Assembly: GCA_017470115.1 (NCBI GenBank)
Contig: JAFUEZ010000008.1
Coordinates: 94,484-158,483, forward strand
Direction of reading: 5' to 3'
Length of the DNA stretch: 64,000 bases
Source: Bacilli bacterium
Lineage (GTDB): Bacteria; Bacillota_I; Bacilli_A; RFN20; CAG-826
Shown: positions 37,148 through 46,533 of the stretch, piece by piece
How positions within the stretch are numbered: the first letter of the stretch is position 1
Layout: every line of letters starts with the position of its first letter
Notes under the pieces: model-generated
What the model was told of the DNA's origin: nothing
Seen by the model: the letters and a program-made list of their open reading frames with translations, nothing else
The model's database searches: none
Program-made: the position numbers and the translations under genes

Positions 37148-37924
37148 ATGAGGTTTTGCATTACAACAAACAAAAATTTAAAGGCAATAGATGAAGCCTT
37201 GAAATTAAAGGATAGACTTATTAAAAAAGGACATGTTTTTGATGAAAACAATCCTGAAATTGTCTTTTCGATTGGTGGAGATGGGAACTTCTTAAAAACA
37301 GTTCAAAGATTTATAAATATTGATCCTATTTATGCTACTGTAAATTTTGGGAAACTTGGATATTTATGCGAATATAAAGCGAACGAAATTAATGTATTAG
37401 AAGAAGATATCGAAAATAAAGATTTAAATATTCGTGAGATAAGTTTATTAGAAACTCAAGTTAAAGATAAAACCCTTTATGCTGTTAATGAATTTAAGAT
37501 TCAAGCTAATAGCAGTAAAACATTTAAGTTCAATGTTTTGATAAATGATACTTTGCTTGAAAATTTTAAAGGAGATGGTTGCTTAATAACAACATCAATA
37601 GGAAGTAGTGGTTCTGGTAAGTCACTTGGAGGAGCGCTAGTTGATAATGAAATTGAAATGATTCAATTTGTTGAAATTGGGGCGTTAAGAAATAAAGTTT
37701 TTTCTTCGATAGGCTCGCCATATGTATTGAATTTTGATAAGAAGATTACTCTAGATAACTTTAAACCAACAAGTTTTTCGATGTTTTATGATTGCAAATC
37801 AGTTCAATTTGAAAATTTTGAAGGATCACTTACTTTTAAATTAAGTGATAAAAAGATTAAATTCTTAAAGAATAAAAGAAATAATTATATAGGAAAAACA
37901 AGGGAGGCATTTGTAAGTGATTAG
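37148..37924 (+). CDS. nadK: NAD kinase
   Basis: Phosphorylates NAD to NADP. 258 residues. The GGDG motif is in EIVFSIGGDGNFLKTVQRF near 42; the NAD-binding segment reads GDGCLITTSIGSSGSGKSLG near 150-165, corresponding to the usual TPTGSTAYNKSLGG with Gly and Ser substitutions. AAAGGT precedes the ATG. Its last 8 bases overlap the next gene. Confidence 0.88.
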   Translation: MRFCITTNKNLKAIDEALKLKDRLIKKGHVFDENNPEIVFSIGGDGNFLKTVQRFINIDPIYATVNFGKLGYLCEYKANEINVLEEDIENKDLNIREISLLETQVKDKTLYAVNEFKIQANSSKTFKFNVLINDTLLENFKGDGCLITTSIGSSGSGKSLGGALVDNEIEMIQFVEIGALRNKVFSSIGSPYVLNFDKKITLDNFKPTSFSMFYDCKSVQFENFEGSLTFKLSDKKIKFLKNKRNNYIGKTREAFVSD

Positions 37925-38291
37925 GATATTAGAAGGTAATAATCGGAACTTCCTTGTTTATGGTGCAATCGGAATAGCAGTTGTATTAGTGGTTGCTTTA
38001 GTTCTAGCTTTTGTTTTAAGAAAAAAGAAAAAACCAGTTAGGGAGAAGAAAACACTAGCCGTTTCAGAAGATGTATTCATTTCTCATATTGGTGGTAAAG
38101 ATAATATCATTTCGTATAAATTAGTTGGATCAAGATTATCGCTTGAATTAAAAGATTATTCACTAGTTGATAAAGAAGCCCTTAAGGCTGATAATATCGA
38201 TGGAATCATAGAAATGAGCAATAAAATAGTCCTCGTAAAGGAGGACTTATCAGAAGAGCTTAGTATTCTAGAAAGCACCAAGAGACTCTAA
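37917..38291 (+). CDS. membrane-tethered PTS EIIB-like domain lacking the catalytic cysteine
   Basis: 124 residues. A single membrane segment at 12-34 (FLVYGAIGIAVVLVVALVLA) and a KKKK stop are followed by a domain resembling glucose-type PTS EIIB: HIGGKDNIISYKLVGSRLSL near 57-76, where EIIB has LGGxxNI...CxTRLR, then VDKEALKADNIDGIIEM. The phosphorylated Cys position holds Val70, so it cannot transfer phosphate in the usual way. GTG start with AGGGAGG upstream, overlapping the NAD kinase gene. A sensor or structural role is possible; unknown. Confidence 0.65.
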   Translation: MIRILEGNNRNFLVYGAIGIAVVLVVALVLAFVLRKKKKPVREKKTLAVSEDVFISHIGGKDNIISYKLVGSRLSLELKDYSLVDKEALKADNIDGIIEMSNKIVLVKEDLSEELSILESTKRL

Positions 38292-38828
38292 ATCAGATCT
38301 AATTTCATCAATAGGGAAGCCAATCACATTTGAATAGCTTCCTTTTATTTTGCTTATTAAATGATAGTTTTCATCATCTTGAATAGCATAACTTCCAGCT
38401 TTATCAAGAACATTGATTTCATTAATATATCTTTGAATCAATTCATCACTTAAAACATTAAATGTAACGTCTGTAATTACTTCTCTAAGAATCTCTTTAT
38501 TTCCGTGTGAGATTGTATAACCTGTGATGACTTGATGTGTTTTTCCAGATAGAAATTTTAATGTATTAAATGCATCTTCTATATCAGCAGGTTTATTGAA
38601 AACTCTATCTTCAAATACTACTGTTGTGTCACAAGTAATTAAAAAATCTTCAGGTTTAGCAAGGTTTTTGACTGAAATTGCCTTGTTTTTTGCTTCCTCG
38701 AGTGCCAAATGTTTTGAAGAATTTAAAAGAGTTCTTTCGTCAAAAGAAGGAGATATAATTTTAAACTCTGGAGATATTTTTTTCATCAACTCGATTCTTC
38801 GAGGTGATTTACTAGCAAGGATAATCAT
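38268..38828 (-). CDS. maf: Maf nucleotide pyrophosphatase
   Basis: House-cleaning dTTP/UTP pyrophosphatase family, linked to septum inhibition when overproduced. 186 residues; MIILASKSPRRIELMKKI at the N-terminus, ITCDTTVVFEDRVFNKP with the catalytic Asp near 68, SGKTHQVITGYTI and KAGSYAIQDD follow. Its start codon shares its first base position with the end of the RNase J gene (38828), so the two are coupled. Last gene of a def-rnj-maf unit on this strand. Confidence 0.93.
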   Translation of the reverse strand: MIILASKSPRRIELMKKISPEFKIISPSFDERTLLNSSKHLALEEAKNKAISVKNLAKPEDFLITCDTTVVFEDRVFNKPADIEDAFNTLKFLSGKTHQVITGYTISHGNKEILREVITDVTFNVLSDELIQRYINEINVLDKAGSYAIQDDENYHLISKIKGSYSNVIGFPIDEIRSDLESLGAF

Positions 38829-40516
38829 TATGAATTTCTGTTCATTACTAAAGGAATGATCATTGGACTACGTTGAGTTTTTCTAAAATAATATTTCGAA
38901 ACAACCGAACGTGTTGTATTTTTAATATCATTAAATGTTACTTTTTTTGATACAAATAATTCTTCTAATGCATCTCTAACTTGAGAGGAAGCATGTCTTG
39001 TTAAATGGTCTTGGTAATCGCCATAGCTAACAAAACCGACTGTGAAAACTTTTGGATCACATACAAGTTCATTCTTCTTACTATCAATAACAAGTAAGAC
39101 ACCAACCATTCCATCTTCTTGAAGAATTTTTCTATCTCTAATAACGGCAGTTGAAACGCCATTAATATCATAACCATCGATAAAAACATCTTCAGCAGGA
39201 ATACGTTCGCCATCAGTAACTTTATGATTTTTTAAAAGTAAAGTATCGCCATTTCCTAATATAAATATGTTTTCTGATGGAATGCCCATTGTTTTGGCGA
39301 TATCACCATGTAATTTAAGCATGTGATATTCTCCATGTGCTGGCATGAAGTATTTTGGTTGATATAATTTTAAATTCATTCTTAATTCTTGACGTGATGG
39401 GTGACCTGAGGAGTGAATATCAACAAATACAGAATTAGTAATAACATCAGCGCCTGCTCTTGTTAGTTGGTTAACAACTCTTTGAATTGAGGCACCATTT
39501 CCAGGAATTGGAGAAGATGAGAAAACAACAGTATCTCCTGGCATAATTCTCAAACCTTTAAAAGTGCCATTTGCTATACGAGAAAGTGCAGCCATTGGTT
39601 CACCTTGGCTACCTGTACAAAGGATTAATGTTTCGTAATCTTTTAAATCTCCCATCGTTTCGACTTCTCTAATCATAGAAGTTGGCACTTTGATATATCC
39701 GAATTTAAGGGCGATATCGACAGTATTTATCATTGATCTACCCAAAATAACTGTTTTTCTATTGTGTTTTAAGGCACAATCAATAATTTGTTGAATACGG
39801 TTAAGATTGGATGAGAATGTTGAAATAATAAGTCTGCCAGTTGCTTTATCAAAAATCTCATTAATAGAATCTAAAACATTCTTTTCTGATGGTGTCCATC
39901 CTTCTTTTTCAGCGTTTGTTGAATCGGCAAGGAGAAGATCAACACCTTCTAAACCTATCTTTGACATTTTATGGATTTCCATTTCTGGTCCAACAGGTGT
40001 TAAGTCAATTTTGAAGTCTCCAGTATTGACGATTCTTCCTTCTCTTGTGTCGACACATATTCCAAAGGAATCTGGAATTGAGTGAGTGACTCTAATAAAA
40101 GATACTTTAAATTCACCAGCAGTGATGACGCTATCAGCATCATATTCAATAATTGTTACTTTTTCTTTGATTTTTTGTTCGGCTAATTTTTGTTTAATAA
40201 GAGCAGCGGCAAGTCTAGGAGCATAAATAATAGGGATTTTAACGATTTTGACTAAAAAAGGAATAGCACCGATGTGATCTTCGTGACCATGCGTAATAAA
40301 AAGAGCTCTAATTTTAGATTGATTATCTTTTAAATGTGAGTAATTTGGAATGACATAGTCAACTCCAACTAAATCATCCTCAGGAAATTTAACTCCTGCA
40401 TCAAGAATGATTAAATCATTGTCACTTTCTACGCAATATGTGTTTTTTCCTACTTCGCCTAAACCGCCTAAAGCATAAATTTTAATAGGTCCGCTAAAAA
40501 TGTTTTTACTTTCCAT
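38828..40516 (-). CDS. rnj: ribonuclease J
   Basis: Metallo-beta-lactamase/beta-CASP nuclease with endo- and 5' exonuclease activity in mRNA decay and rRNA maturation. ATG 40516 is chosen because AGGAGA lies 9 bases upstream (inside an earlier in-frame start at 40546). 562 residues. LFITHGHEDHIGAIPFLVK holds the HXHXDH metal motif; VVFSSSPIPGN and the beta-CASP IHSSGHPSRQE and PAHGEYHML motifs follow; the C-terminal domain contains RDALEELFVSKK. Part of the def-rnj-maf unit. Confidence 0.95.
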   Translation of the reverse strand: MESKNIFSGPIKIYALGGLGEVGKNTYCVESDNDLIILDAGVKFPEDDLVGVDYVIPNYSHLKDNQSKIRALFITHGHEDHIGAIPFLVKIVKIPIIYAPRLAAALIKQKLAEQKIKEKVTIIEYDADSVITAGEFKVSFIRVTHSIPDSFGICVDTREGRIVNTGDFKIDLTPVGPEMEIHKMSKIGLEGVDLLLADSTNAEKEGWTPSEKNVLDSINEIFDKATGRLIISTFSSNLNRIQQIIDCALKHNRKTVILGRSMINTVDIALKFGYIKVPTSMIREVETMGDLKDYETLILCTGSQGEPMAALSRIANGTFKGLRIMPGDTVVFSSSPIPGNGASIQRVVNQLTRAGADVITNSVFVDIHSSGHPSRQELRMNLKLYQPKYFMPAHGEYHMLKLHGDIAKTMGIPSENIFILGNGDTLLLKNHKVTDGERIPAEDVFIDGYDINGVSTAVIRDRKILQEDGMVGVLLVIDSKKNELVCDPKVFTVGFVSYGDYQDHLTRHASSQVRDALEELFVSKKVTFNDIKNTTRSVVSKYYFRKTQRSPMIIPLVMNRNS

Positions 40517-40575
40517 ATTATTGCTATCTCCTAACAAAATCGCCATATTCTAGCAAAAAAATAACGGATTATCAA

Positions 40576-41127
40576 CTATAAAGCGATTGATCCGTTAATT
40601 TGTTTAAATGGATTTTTCTTATCAATGTGGTCGTAGAAGAGCACGCCTTTTAAATGATCGATTTCGTGTTGAACAATCATGCTTGGATATCCAATAAATG
40701 TGTGTTCTATCGTCTTTTCTTGAAGTGCATCATAAGCTCTGACAGTAACTTTATATGCTCTATAAACATATCCAGGATGATCTTTTTCTACACTTAAGCA
40801 ACCTTCTCCATTTTCTAAATAAGCTTGTTTAACTGATTCAGAAATGATTCGTGGATTTACTAAGGCAAATTCGTGATGCTTTCCATCATCATCTTGATAA
40901 TAAATTGCAAGCATTTGCTTATTAATACCAATTTGAGGAGCAGCTAAACCAACGCCTGGTTTAACAGATGGATGAGATTTAGTGAATTCCTCATCTTGAG
41001 AAAGTCTTAAATATTCAATCATGTCGCAAAGAGTTTGCTTGATCTCATCAGAAAGTGGAAGCTCAATTGGCTCACATCTTTTTCTTAAATTTGGATTTGT
41101 ATCTTTTACAATCTTAAATATTTCCAT
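40576..41127 (-). CDS. def: peptide deformylase
   Basis: Removes the formyl group from nascent proteins; Fe2+ or Zn2+ enzyme. 183 residues. Three motifs: GVGLAAPQIGI near 58, NGEGCLSVEK near 105 with the metal Cys, and MIVQHEIDHLKGVLF near 150 with both His ligands and the catalytic Glu. The insertion between motifs 1 and 2 is that of Gram-positive type 2 enzymes. Divergent from the ylbF unit. Confidence 0.96.
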   Translation of the reverse strand: MEIFKIVKDTNPNLRKRCEPIELPLSDEIKQTLCDMIEYLRLSQDEEFTKSHPSVKPGVGLAAPQIGINKQMLAIYYQDDDGKHHEFALVNPRIISESVKQAYLENGEGCLSVEKDHPGYVYRAYKVTVRAYDALQEKTIEHTFIGYPSMIVQHEIDHLKGVLFYDHIDKKNPFKQINGSIAL

Positions 41128-41186
41128 GTTGAATAATATATCATATAATTAATTACTTTTTAAGTAATTTGAATTAAAATTAAGTT

Positions 41187-41528
41187 ATGGATTCTAGATT
41201 AATTATTGAACTTGAGAATTTGAAAGACGATATTAAAAATTCAGAAGAATACAAAGAATTTTTAATTAAAGAAAAAGAACTTGAAAACAATGAAGAAGTT
41301 CAAATTTTATCATATAAAAAAGAAATGGCAATCGTTGAATATGAGGATTCTTTAAAACATTTTGCAGAAAATTCAGATGAAGTAAAAACGGCAAAAAACA
41401 AGTTAAATCAAGCAATAAGCCTGCTAAACTCTCATAAAATTGTAATTGAATATAACAATGCTCTCACAAAGCTTAATATTTTATTAAGCGAAGTTGAAAG
41501 AGAAATTTTTGGAGATTTAAATGATTAG
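41187..41528 (+). CDS. ylbF: YlbF/YmcA family protein
   Basis: 113 residues, all-helical Com_YlbF fold. In Bacillus YlbF forms the Y-complex with YmcA and YaaT, a specificity factor for RNase Y. Seen here: long amphipathic helices such as LENLKDDIKNSEEYKEF and YEDSLKHFAENSDEVKTAKN. Gene order ylbF-rsmD-coaD is the same as in Bacillus, which supports the call. TAAAAT ends 6 bases before ATG; no Shine-Dalgarno. Overlaps rsmD by 8 bases. Confidence 0.8.
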   Translation: MDSRLIIELENLKDDIKNSEEYKEFLIKEKELENNEEVQILSYKKEMAIVEYEDSLKHFAENSDEVKTAKNKLNQAISLLNSHKIVIEYNNALTKLNILLSEVEREIFGDLND

Positions 41529-42063
41529 AGTCGTTGGTGGAAAATATAAAAGACGTGTGTTAGAACAACCAGATTCTTCAATCACTCGACCAACAAAAGA
41601 CATTGCTAAAGAAGGTCTCTTTTCAAGTTTAGGTGATATTAATAATAAATCTTTTTTAGATTTGTTTTCTGGAAGCGGAGCAATTTCAATTGAGGCATAT
41701 TCTCGAGGAGCTTCACCAGTATATTTAAATGAGAAAAATAGAGATGCATTAAAAGTTATTAATTCTAATTTAGATAAGTTAGGAATTACTGATATTAAAG
41801 TTTTAAATAAAGACTATAAAGATGCTTTAACTTATTTAAGTTCGAAGCAAATCACATTCGATATTATCTTTTTAGATCCTCCATACAAGATGATTATTGA
41901 TGAAAGTTTTATCAACACTATCCTTTTATATAATATATTAAATAAAGATGGCATCATTATTGCTGAAACTGATTATGATATCGATAAAAATTTAGTAGAA
42001 AAATATAACGTTAAGATATTAAAATATGGAAGATCGTTAATGAATATTATTAGAGGTTTTTAA
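41521..42063 (+). CDS. rsmD: 16S rRNA (guanine966-N2)-methyltransferase RsmD
   Basis: 180-residue Rossmann methyltransferase. MIRVVGGKYKRRVLEQPD and TRPTKDIAKEGLFSSLG at the start, SAM-binding SFLDLFSGSGAISIEAYSRG near 42-60, and catalytic IIFLDPPYKM (DPPY) near 120. Overlaps ylbF and ends one base before coaD, so the three are translationally linked. Confidence 0.94.
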   Translation: MIRVVGGKYKRRVLEQPDSSITRPTKDIAKEGLFSSLGDINNKSFLDLFSGSGAISIEAYSRGASPVYLNEKNRDALKVINSNLDKLGITDIKVLNKDYKDALTYLSSKQITFDIIFLDPPYKMIIDESFINTILLYNILNKDGIIIAETDYDIDKNLVEKYNVKILKYGRSLMNIIRGF

Positions 42064-42064
42064 A

Positions 42065-42538
42065 ATGAAAATTGCTATTTATCCAGGAAGTTTTGACCCA
42101 ATTACTAACGGCCACATTGACATTATTAAAAGAGCTACAAAATTATTTGATAAAGTAATTGTTGTTCTTGCTAAGAATTCAGCAAAAAAATATCGTTTCT
42201 CTTTAGAAGATAGAAAGGAAATGGTAGAAACTAGTTTAAAAGGTTTTGAAAATGTAGAAGTTGATGTTTGTGATGGTTTAACTGTTGAATTCGCTAAAAG
42301 TAAAGGTGCGGTTGCTATGATTCGTGGCTTACGTGTTGTCAGTGATTTTGAATATGAGTGGTCACTTACCGCAGCGAATCAATTTATAAATAGCGATATA
42401 GAAACTGTATTTTTGATGGCTCATAGAGATCTAACATTCTTATCATCATCAACCATTGATGAATTAATCAAAGGCGGAATTGATGTTTCAAGCTTAGTTC
42501 CTGATATTGTAATTGAAAAATATAGAGATAAAAAATAG
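42065..42538 (+). CDS. coaD: phosphopantetheine adenylyltransferase
   Basis: Penultimate step of coenzyme A synthesis. 157 residues; nucleotidyltransferase motif YPGSFDPITNGHIDIIKRA with HXGH equivalent NGHID at the N-terminus, KYRFSLEDRKEMVE, AMIRGLRVVSDFEYEW and the end SSSTIDELIKGGIDVSSLVP. Standard length. A strong terminator overlaps its stop codon. Confidence 0.96.
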   Translation: MKIAIYPGSFDPITNGHIDIIKRATKLFDKVIVVLAKNSAKKYRFSLEDRKEMVETSLKGFENVEVDVCDGLTVEFAKSKGAVAMIRGLRVVSDFEYEWSLTAANQFINSDIETVFLMAHRDLTFLSSSTIDELIKGGIDVSSLVPDIVIEKYRDKK

Positions 42539-42564
42539 TGCGATATAATCGCACTATTTTATTT
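42534..42564 (+). terminator. terminator after coaD
   Basis: AATAGTGCGAT and ATCGCACTATT form 11 perfect pairs around ATA, followed by TTATTT. Confidence 0.85.
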
Positions 42565-42585
42565 ATAAATAATTAGAATTTAAAC

Positions 42586-43473
42586 TTATTTTTGTTCGAA
42601 TTCAACTGAACTTAACCAAGCATGTGCTAAGAAGTCTGCTTTAGTATATTTTGTTGAACCAGTGACTGAGAAGAATACATTTGTGACGATGTGTCTTGAT
42701 GCATTTGCTTCGCTCATATCGATTAAAACAATGTAAGGAGTTGAACTTAAATAACTATCTTTTTTAACAATATTATCGACATTACTTGTAAATGTTGATT
42801 TTGCACTAGCTGTATCTAAGTTTTTGTAGTAGTTACATGTTTGAGCAACATCCCAAATTGTATTGAAGTATTGGTTATAAGCTTTTGAAACTAATAAGTA
42901 TTCGAATGCGGAGTAATCATCATATGTGTGATCATCATCTTTAACTTCAATCTTTTCTTCAACGTGAATTGATCTATATTTGAATGATTGATTATATTTT
43001 GATGCATCTTCACCATAAAGTGTCGTAGCTTTTTCGACAACTTTTGATGGCCAGCCTTCATGCTCTAAATAGTTACTTGCATCGTTGATATCAGCACATG
43101 TTGAATCTTCTTTATAGAAGTAGAGGAACATTTTACCTGTATCACCAGTATATGAATTTAAAGCAGATTTAGCTTTTGCTTTATCACCTGTTTGCCATGC
43201 TGCTTCAGCTTCATTGAATTTTTCAAAGAATGTATAAGCGGTGCCTTCTGTTTTTGTATCAGTGATACCTTCAAGTGACATCTTTTTACTTTCTAACCAT
43301 GTATATGTATCATCACCGAAGTCCCAACTTGAAACCCAGCTTGTGATTGATGGGATTGAGAAAATAACACCAAAAATAATACCGACAATAAGTAATGGTT
43401 GAACCCAAGCGGTTTCTTTAATCCATCTCCATAATTTAACAAATGGAGTTCCTAATGCTTTTAAAAATTTCAT
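42586..43473 (-). CDS. membrane-anchored protein of unknown function
   Basis: 295 residues from ATG 43473, which has GAGGT 9 bases upstream; an upstream in-frame extension to 43560 lacks one. One membrane segment at about 24-44 (VQPLLIVGIIFGVIFSIPSI) after a short basic cytoplasmic stretch, then an extracellular domain. FLYFYKEDSTCADINDASNY followed by a VVEKATTLYGED helix and the segment TPYIVLIDMSE resemble a thioredoxin-like arrangement, but there is no CXXC. I do not recognise the family. Confidence 0.65.
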   Translation of the reverse strand: MKFLKALGTPFVKLWRWIKETAWVQPLLIVGIIFGVIFSIPSITSWVSSWDFGDDTYTWLESKKMSLEGITDTKTEGTAYTFFEKFNEAEAAWQTGDKAKAKSALNSYTGDTGKMFLYFYKEDSTCADINDASNYLEHEGWPSKVVEKATTLYGEDASKYNQSFKYRSIHVEEKIEVKDDDHTYDDYSAFEYLLVSKAYNQYFNTIWDVAQTCNYYKNLDTASAKSTFTSNVDNIVKKDSYLSSTPYIVLIDMSEANASRHIVTNVFFSVTGSTKYTKADFLAHAWLSSVEFEQK

Positions 43474-43636
43474 CAAAATATACCTCGTATCAAATGCAAT
43501 TAAAAGAATATCACTAATTGACCTTAATAACAACAAGAAAAATTCTACTTTTATATACAATGTATATAATTCTTGTCTTAGTTTATTTTATACGACTCAA
43601 TTTATTTTGCAATTATTATTGTTTTTTGTTTTATAG

Positions 43637-44752
43637 ATGATTAATATATTAATCAAGATGCGTTGGTTTAAACATTTAAAGAAAAAAACTATTGATTATC
43701 TATTTGATCACCCAATTCAAAGGGAAATCCTTAATAATGCTAAATACATTATAGTTACATGTATTTCTGCTTTTATTTTTGCCTTTGGTTTCAAATGCTT
43801 CATTCAACCAAATTATGATGCGGTTGCTCAAATAGGAGAAGCTAGTGAAAACTTTGTTCAAAACCTTGAAATAAAAACATTAGCAAGCTGTGGCGCTTCA
43901 GGTATAAGTCAAATTTTTATATCTTTACTTAAAATTTGTGGTGTCACTTTCTTAACTGATAACTTTTATTTCAACCTTACATATTGGGCATTATATGTTT
44001 TAGTTAATGTCCCATTATTATTCCTTGGGTTCTTCAAAGTTGGCAAAAAGTTTGCTATTTACACACTTTTAAATGTTATTTTGACTTTTGTCTTTGGCAT
44101 TTTACTCCCAAATTCTTCGCCAGACGACATAATAAATCAAATAACTTTTGCCTTAGGAACAGATGTTTTTGCTAGAGTTGCTTTTGGTGCTTTAACAACA
44201 GGTATTGCCTCATCTTTAGTTTACATTATTAATTCAACAGCAGGTGGAATTGATATCATTGCTTTTTATATTGGCGAAAGAAAAGGTGTTACAATCGGCA
44301 AACGGTCAGCACTTATTAATGTTATAGTTGTTGGTACATTTTCAATTCTTTCAACAATCCCACTCAAGCAAGATTTCATTGATCACGAAATGGGTTCAGT
44401 AGCTTTTTCAACAGCATTTGTAATCTTCATTTATATGGTTTTCTATATGATTTTTACATCAGTTGTTGTTGATACATTAAATACTAAAAACAAAAAAGTT
44501 GAACTTCAAATTTTTACTGCATATGAAAATTTATCTCAAATCATTATTGCTAATGTTCCACATGGTTGCACAATCATACCTGGCAAAGGCGGATATACAG
44601 GAAATAATGTTTATGTAATTTATGTTTCTGTCAGCAAAAGAGAAACAAAACAAGTTGTCAAAGTTTGTCGTGAGGCAGATCCAAAATGCTTTATTAATGT
44701 TTTGCCAATGAATCAAGTATTTGGGAGATTTTTCAAACACCCAATTGAGTAG
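43637..44752 (+). CDS. YitT family membrane protein
   Basis: 371 residues with five or six membrane segments and a C-terminal soluble DUF2179 domain. Family landmarks: INSTAGGIDIIAFYIGERKG near 210-230, LFLGFFKVGKKFAIYTLL, and PHGCTIIPGKGGYTGNNVYV near 315 with VSKRETKQVVKVCREADPKC. Function of YitT proteins is not established; some are linked to transport. An N-terminal basic stretch precedes the first segment. No clear binding site near the ATG. Confidence 0.88.
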   Translation: MINILIKMRWFKHLKKKTIDYLFDHPIQREILNNAKYIIVTCISAFIFAFGFKCFIQPNYDAVAQIGEASENFVQNLEIKTLASCGASGISQIFISLLKICGVTFLTDNFYFNLTYWALYVLVNVPLLFLGFFKVGKKFAIYTLLNVILTFVFGILLPNSSPDDIINQITFALGTDVFARVAFGALTTGIASSLVYIINSTAGGIDIIAFYIGERKGVTIGKRSALINVIVVGTFSILSTIPLKQDFIDHEMGSVAFSTAFVIFIYMVFYMIFTSVVVDTLNTKNKKVELQIFTAYENLSQIIIANVPHGCTIIPGKGGYTGNNVYVIYVSVSKRETKQVVKVCREADPKCFINVLPMNQVFGRFFKHPIE

Positions 44753-44765
44753 TTGGAGAAGAAGA

Positions 44766-45278
44766 ATGAAATTTTTTAAAAACAAATTATTAATTATATT
44801 TTCAAGTTTATTATGTTTTTCTTGTGGAGAAAATCAAGAAGTTGAAGAGACAAGAAAATACGATGATTATGCTGAATTTTCTTTTAGTGATGTCACTACA
44901 ATGTATGAATTAGAAGGTGATCATTATTATATAGAATTTTATAGTGTTACCTGCCCACATTGTGAAAATTTAAAGACATCTCTATTTAATTATTTAGATA
45001 AATATAAGGAAGATAAGGTTGAGACAAAAGTTTATATTTTTGATGCTCATCATTCAGAATCTGATGCTGGAAAAAACGTAAGAAGCAATTTTAAAGTAAA
45101 ACCAGAAAATTTTGTAAGAGAAAATCTTATTGCAGAAATGAAGGAAAACAGTGTTAGTTCAGTCAGTGATACATATTGGTTTTCTATTCCTTCACTTTAT
45201 GAAATTAAAAATGGTGAATTTGTTAGTTTGACTTTAGGGTCTACAGATATAGCTAAGAAATATTCTGAGTTAAAATAG
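44766..45278 (+). CDS. thioredoxin-like lipoprotein
   Basis: 170 residues from ATG 44766, with GGAGAAG just upstream. Signal peptide with lipobox CFSC (Cys21), then a thioredoxin-like domain: YYIEFYSVTCPHCENLKTSL holds a CPHC active site, and SDTYWFSIPSLYEIKNGEFV supplies the cis-Pro strand. A membrane-anchored extracellular thiol oxidoreductase is likely; whether oxidising or reducing is not clear. Starts 13 bases after the YitT gene and may be cotranscribed. Confidence 0.85.
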   Translation: MKFFKNKLLIIFSSLLCFSCGENQEVEETRKYDDYAEFSFSDVTTMYELEGDHYYIEFYSVTCPHCENLKTSLFNYLDKYKEDKVETKVYIFDAHHSESDAGKNVRSNFKVKPENFVRENLIAEMKENSVSSVSDTYWFSIPSLYEIKNGEFVSLTLGSTDIAKKYSELK

Positions 45279-45308
45279 CAAGTTCATTTTAAAATACACT
45301 TAAAAGTG

Positions 45309-45314
45309 TATAAT
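45309..45314 (+). promoter_or_regulatory. -10 box fused to the whiA start (leaderless signature)
   Basis: TATAAT ends 6 bases before the ATG at 45321; no Shine-Dalgarno. Same geometry as at spxA and at 46557. Confidence 0.55.
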
Positions 45315-45320
45315 TGTAGT

Positions 45321-46274
45321 ATGAAAGAAATTAGTTTCACAAAGCAAATAAAAGATGAATTATGTTCAAATGAAGTTGATAGCAATGAGGCGCGATCAAT
45401 TATTGCGGCTTTTGCAAGACTAAATGGAAACATTTCTTTCTCAAACAAGAAAACGAAATTGACTTTAAAAACTGAAAATGCAAATATTGCAAAATATATT
45501 TATAAATTAATAAAACAAGAATTTAAAGATGTTGAAATTTCTTTTAGCTTTTTAAGAGTCATGAAACTATACAAGTCAACTCAATATCTTGTGAATGTTT
45601 TAGAAGGAGCTGACAATATTCTAGAAGGACTTAAAATTGACTTTTTAGATAGTAAGATTGATTATGAGCTCCAAAATAAAGAAGACAAAATTCGTGGCTA
45701 TTTAGTAGGGTTATTTCTTGCTTCGGGCAGTTGTAATAATCCGAATACAAGTAATTATCATCTTGAAGTTTCGGTCAAAGATGAGAAATATGCCGAATCA
45801 ATTGTTAAGTTAATTAACAAAACAAAATTATTTCAATTTAAAATCACAACGCGTAGAAGTCAATTTGTTGTTTATTTAAAACGCAGCGATAAAATTTCTG
45901 ATTTCTTAAATTATATTAACGCAAATTCATCATGTTTAGATTTTGAAAATATTCGTATCGATCGTGATTTTGCTAATTCAAACAATAGATTAATGAATTG
46001 TGATTCATATAACTATAAGAAAACTTTGGAGATTTCGGCTAAACAAATCGAATATATTAATGTAATCGAGAAATACTTAGGTGTTGATAATCTTCAAAAT
46101 GAAAAAATGAAGCTGCTTTGTAAAGCACGTTTGCAAAATCCTGAAGCAAATTATAACGAACTTGCCGAAATTATCTCTGATGAGCTTGAACAAGCGGTTT
46201 CAAAATCGAATATTAATCATTTATTTATAAGAATAAAAAAGATGGCTGAGGAATTTAATGCTAGACATAACTAA
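45321..46274 (+). CDS. whiA: DNA-binding protein WhiA
   Basis: 317 residues: an N-terminal degenerate LAGLIDADG homing-endonuclease fold (KEISFTKQIKDELCSNEV; AAFARLNGNISFSNKK; GYLVGLFLASGSCNNP) and a C-terminal WhiA helix-turn-helix (LLCKARLQNPEANYNELAEI). In Bacillota WhiA affects cell division and chromosome segregation. ATG 45321 is used because homology begins there. It overlaps the next gene by 17 bases. The usual neighbours rapZ and yvcK are not present here. Confidence 0.9.
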   Translation: MKEISFTKQIKDELCSNEVDSNEARSIIAAFARLNGNISFSNKKTKLTLKTENANIAKYIYKLIKQEFKDVEISFSFLRVMKLYKSTQYLVNVLEGADNILEGLKIDFLDSKIDYELQNKEDKIRGYLVGLFLASGSCNNPNTSNYHLEVSVKDEKYAESIVKLINKTKLFQFKITTRRSQFVVYLKRSDKISDFLNYINANSSCLDFENIRIDRDFANSNNRLMNCDSYNYKKTLEISAKQIEYINVIEKYLGVDNLQNEKMKLLCKARLQNPEANYNELAEIISDELEQAVSKSNINHLFIRIKKMAEEFNARHN

Positions 46275-46494
46275 ATTAGATATCAATTATGAGTTCGGAA
46301 AAAGAATTCAGTATTTAAGAAAGAAAAAAGGTCGGTCTCAAGAAGACTTTGCTTTTGAATGTGGTATTAATAAAAATTATCTAAGCGATGTAGAGCGAGG
46401 AAGAAGAAACCCAACGCTTAAAATTCTAGAAAAAATTGCTAACGGATTAGGAATAACGTTAGAAGAACTATTTAAAGGATTAGGAATAAAGTAA
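46258..46494 (+). CDS. small XRE-type DNA-binding protein
   Basis: 78 residues, essentially one helix-turn-helix domain: FGKRIQYLRKKKGRSQEDFA, GINKNYLSDVERGRRNPTL and KILEKIANGLGITLEELFKG. Close in form to restriction-modification controller proteins and phage-type repressors. Its start lies inside the end of whiA in another frame, so it is probably expressed by coupling. Target unknown. Confidence 0.8.
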   Translation: MLDITKLDINYEFGKRIQYLRKKKGRSQEDFAFECGINKNYLSDVERGRRNPTLKILEKIANGLGITLEELFKGLGIK

Positions 46495-46533
46495 GATTAA
46501 ATATTGAGATAATCAACATTTTTAATAAAAATG

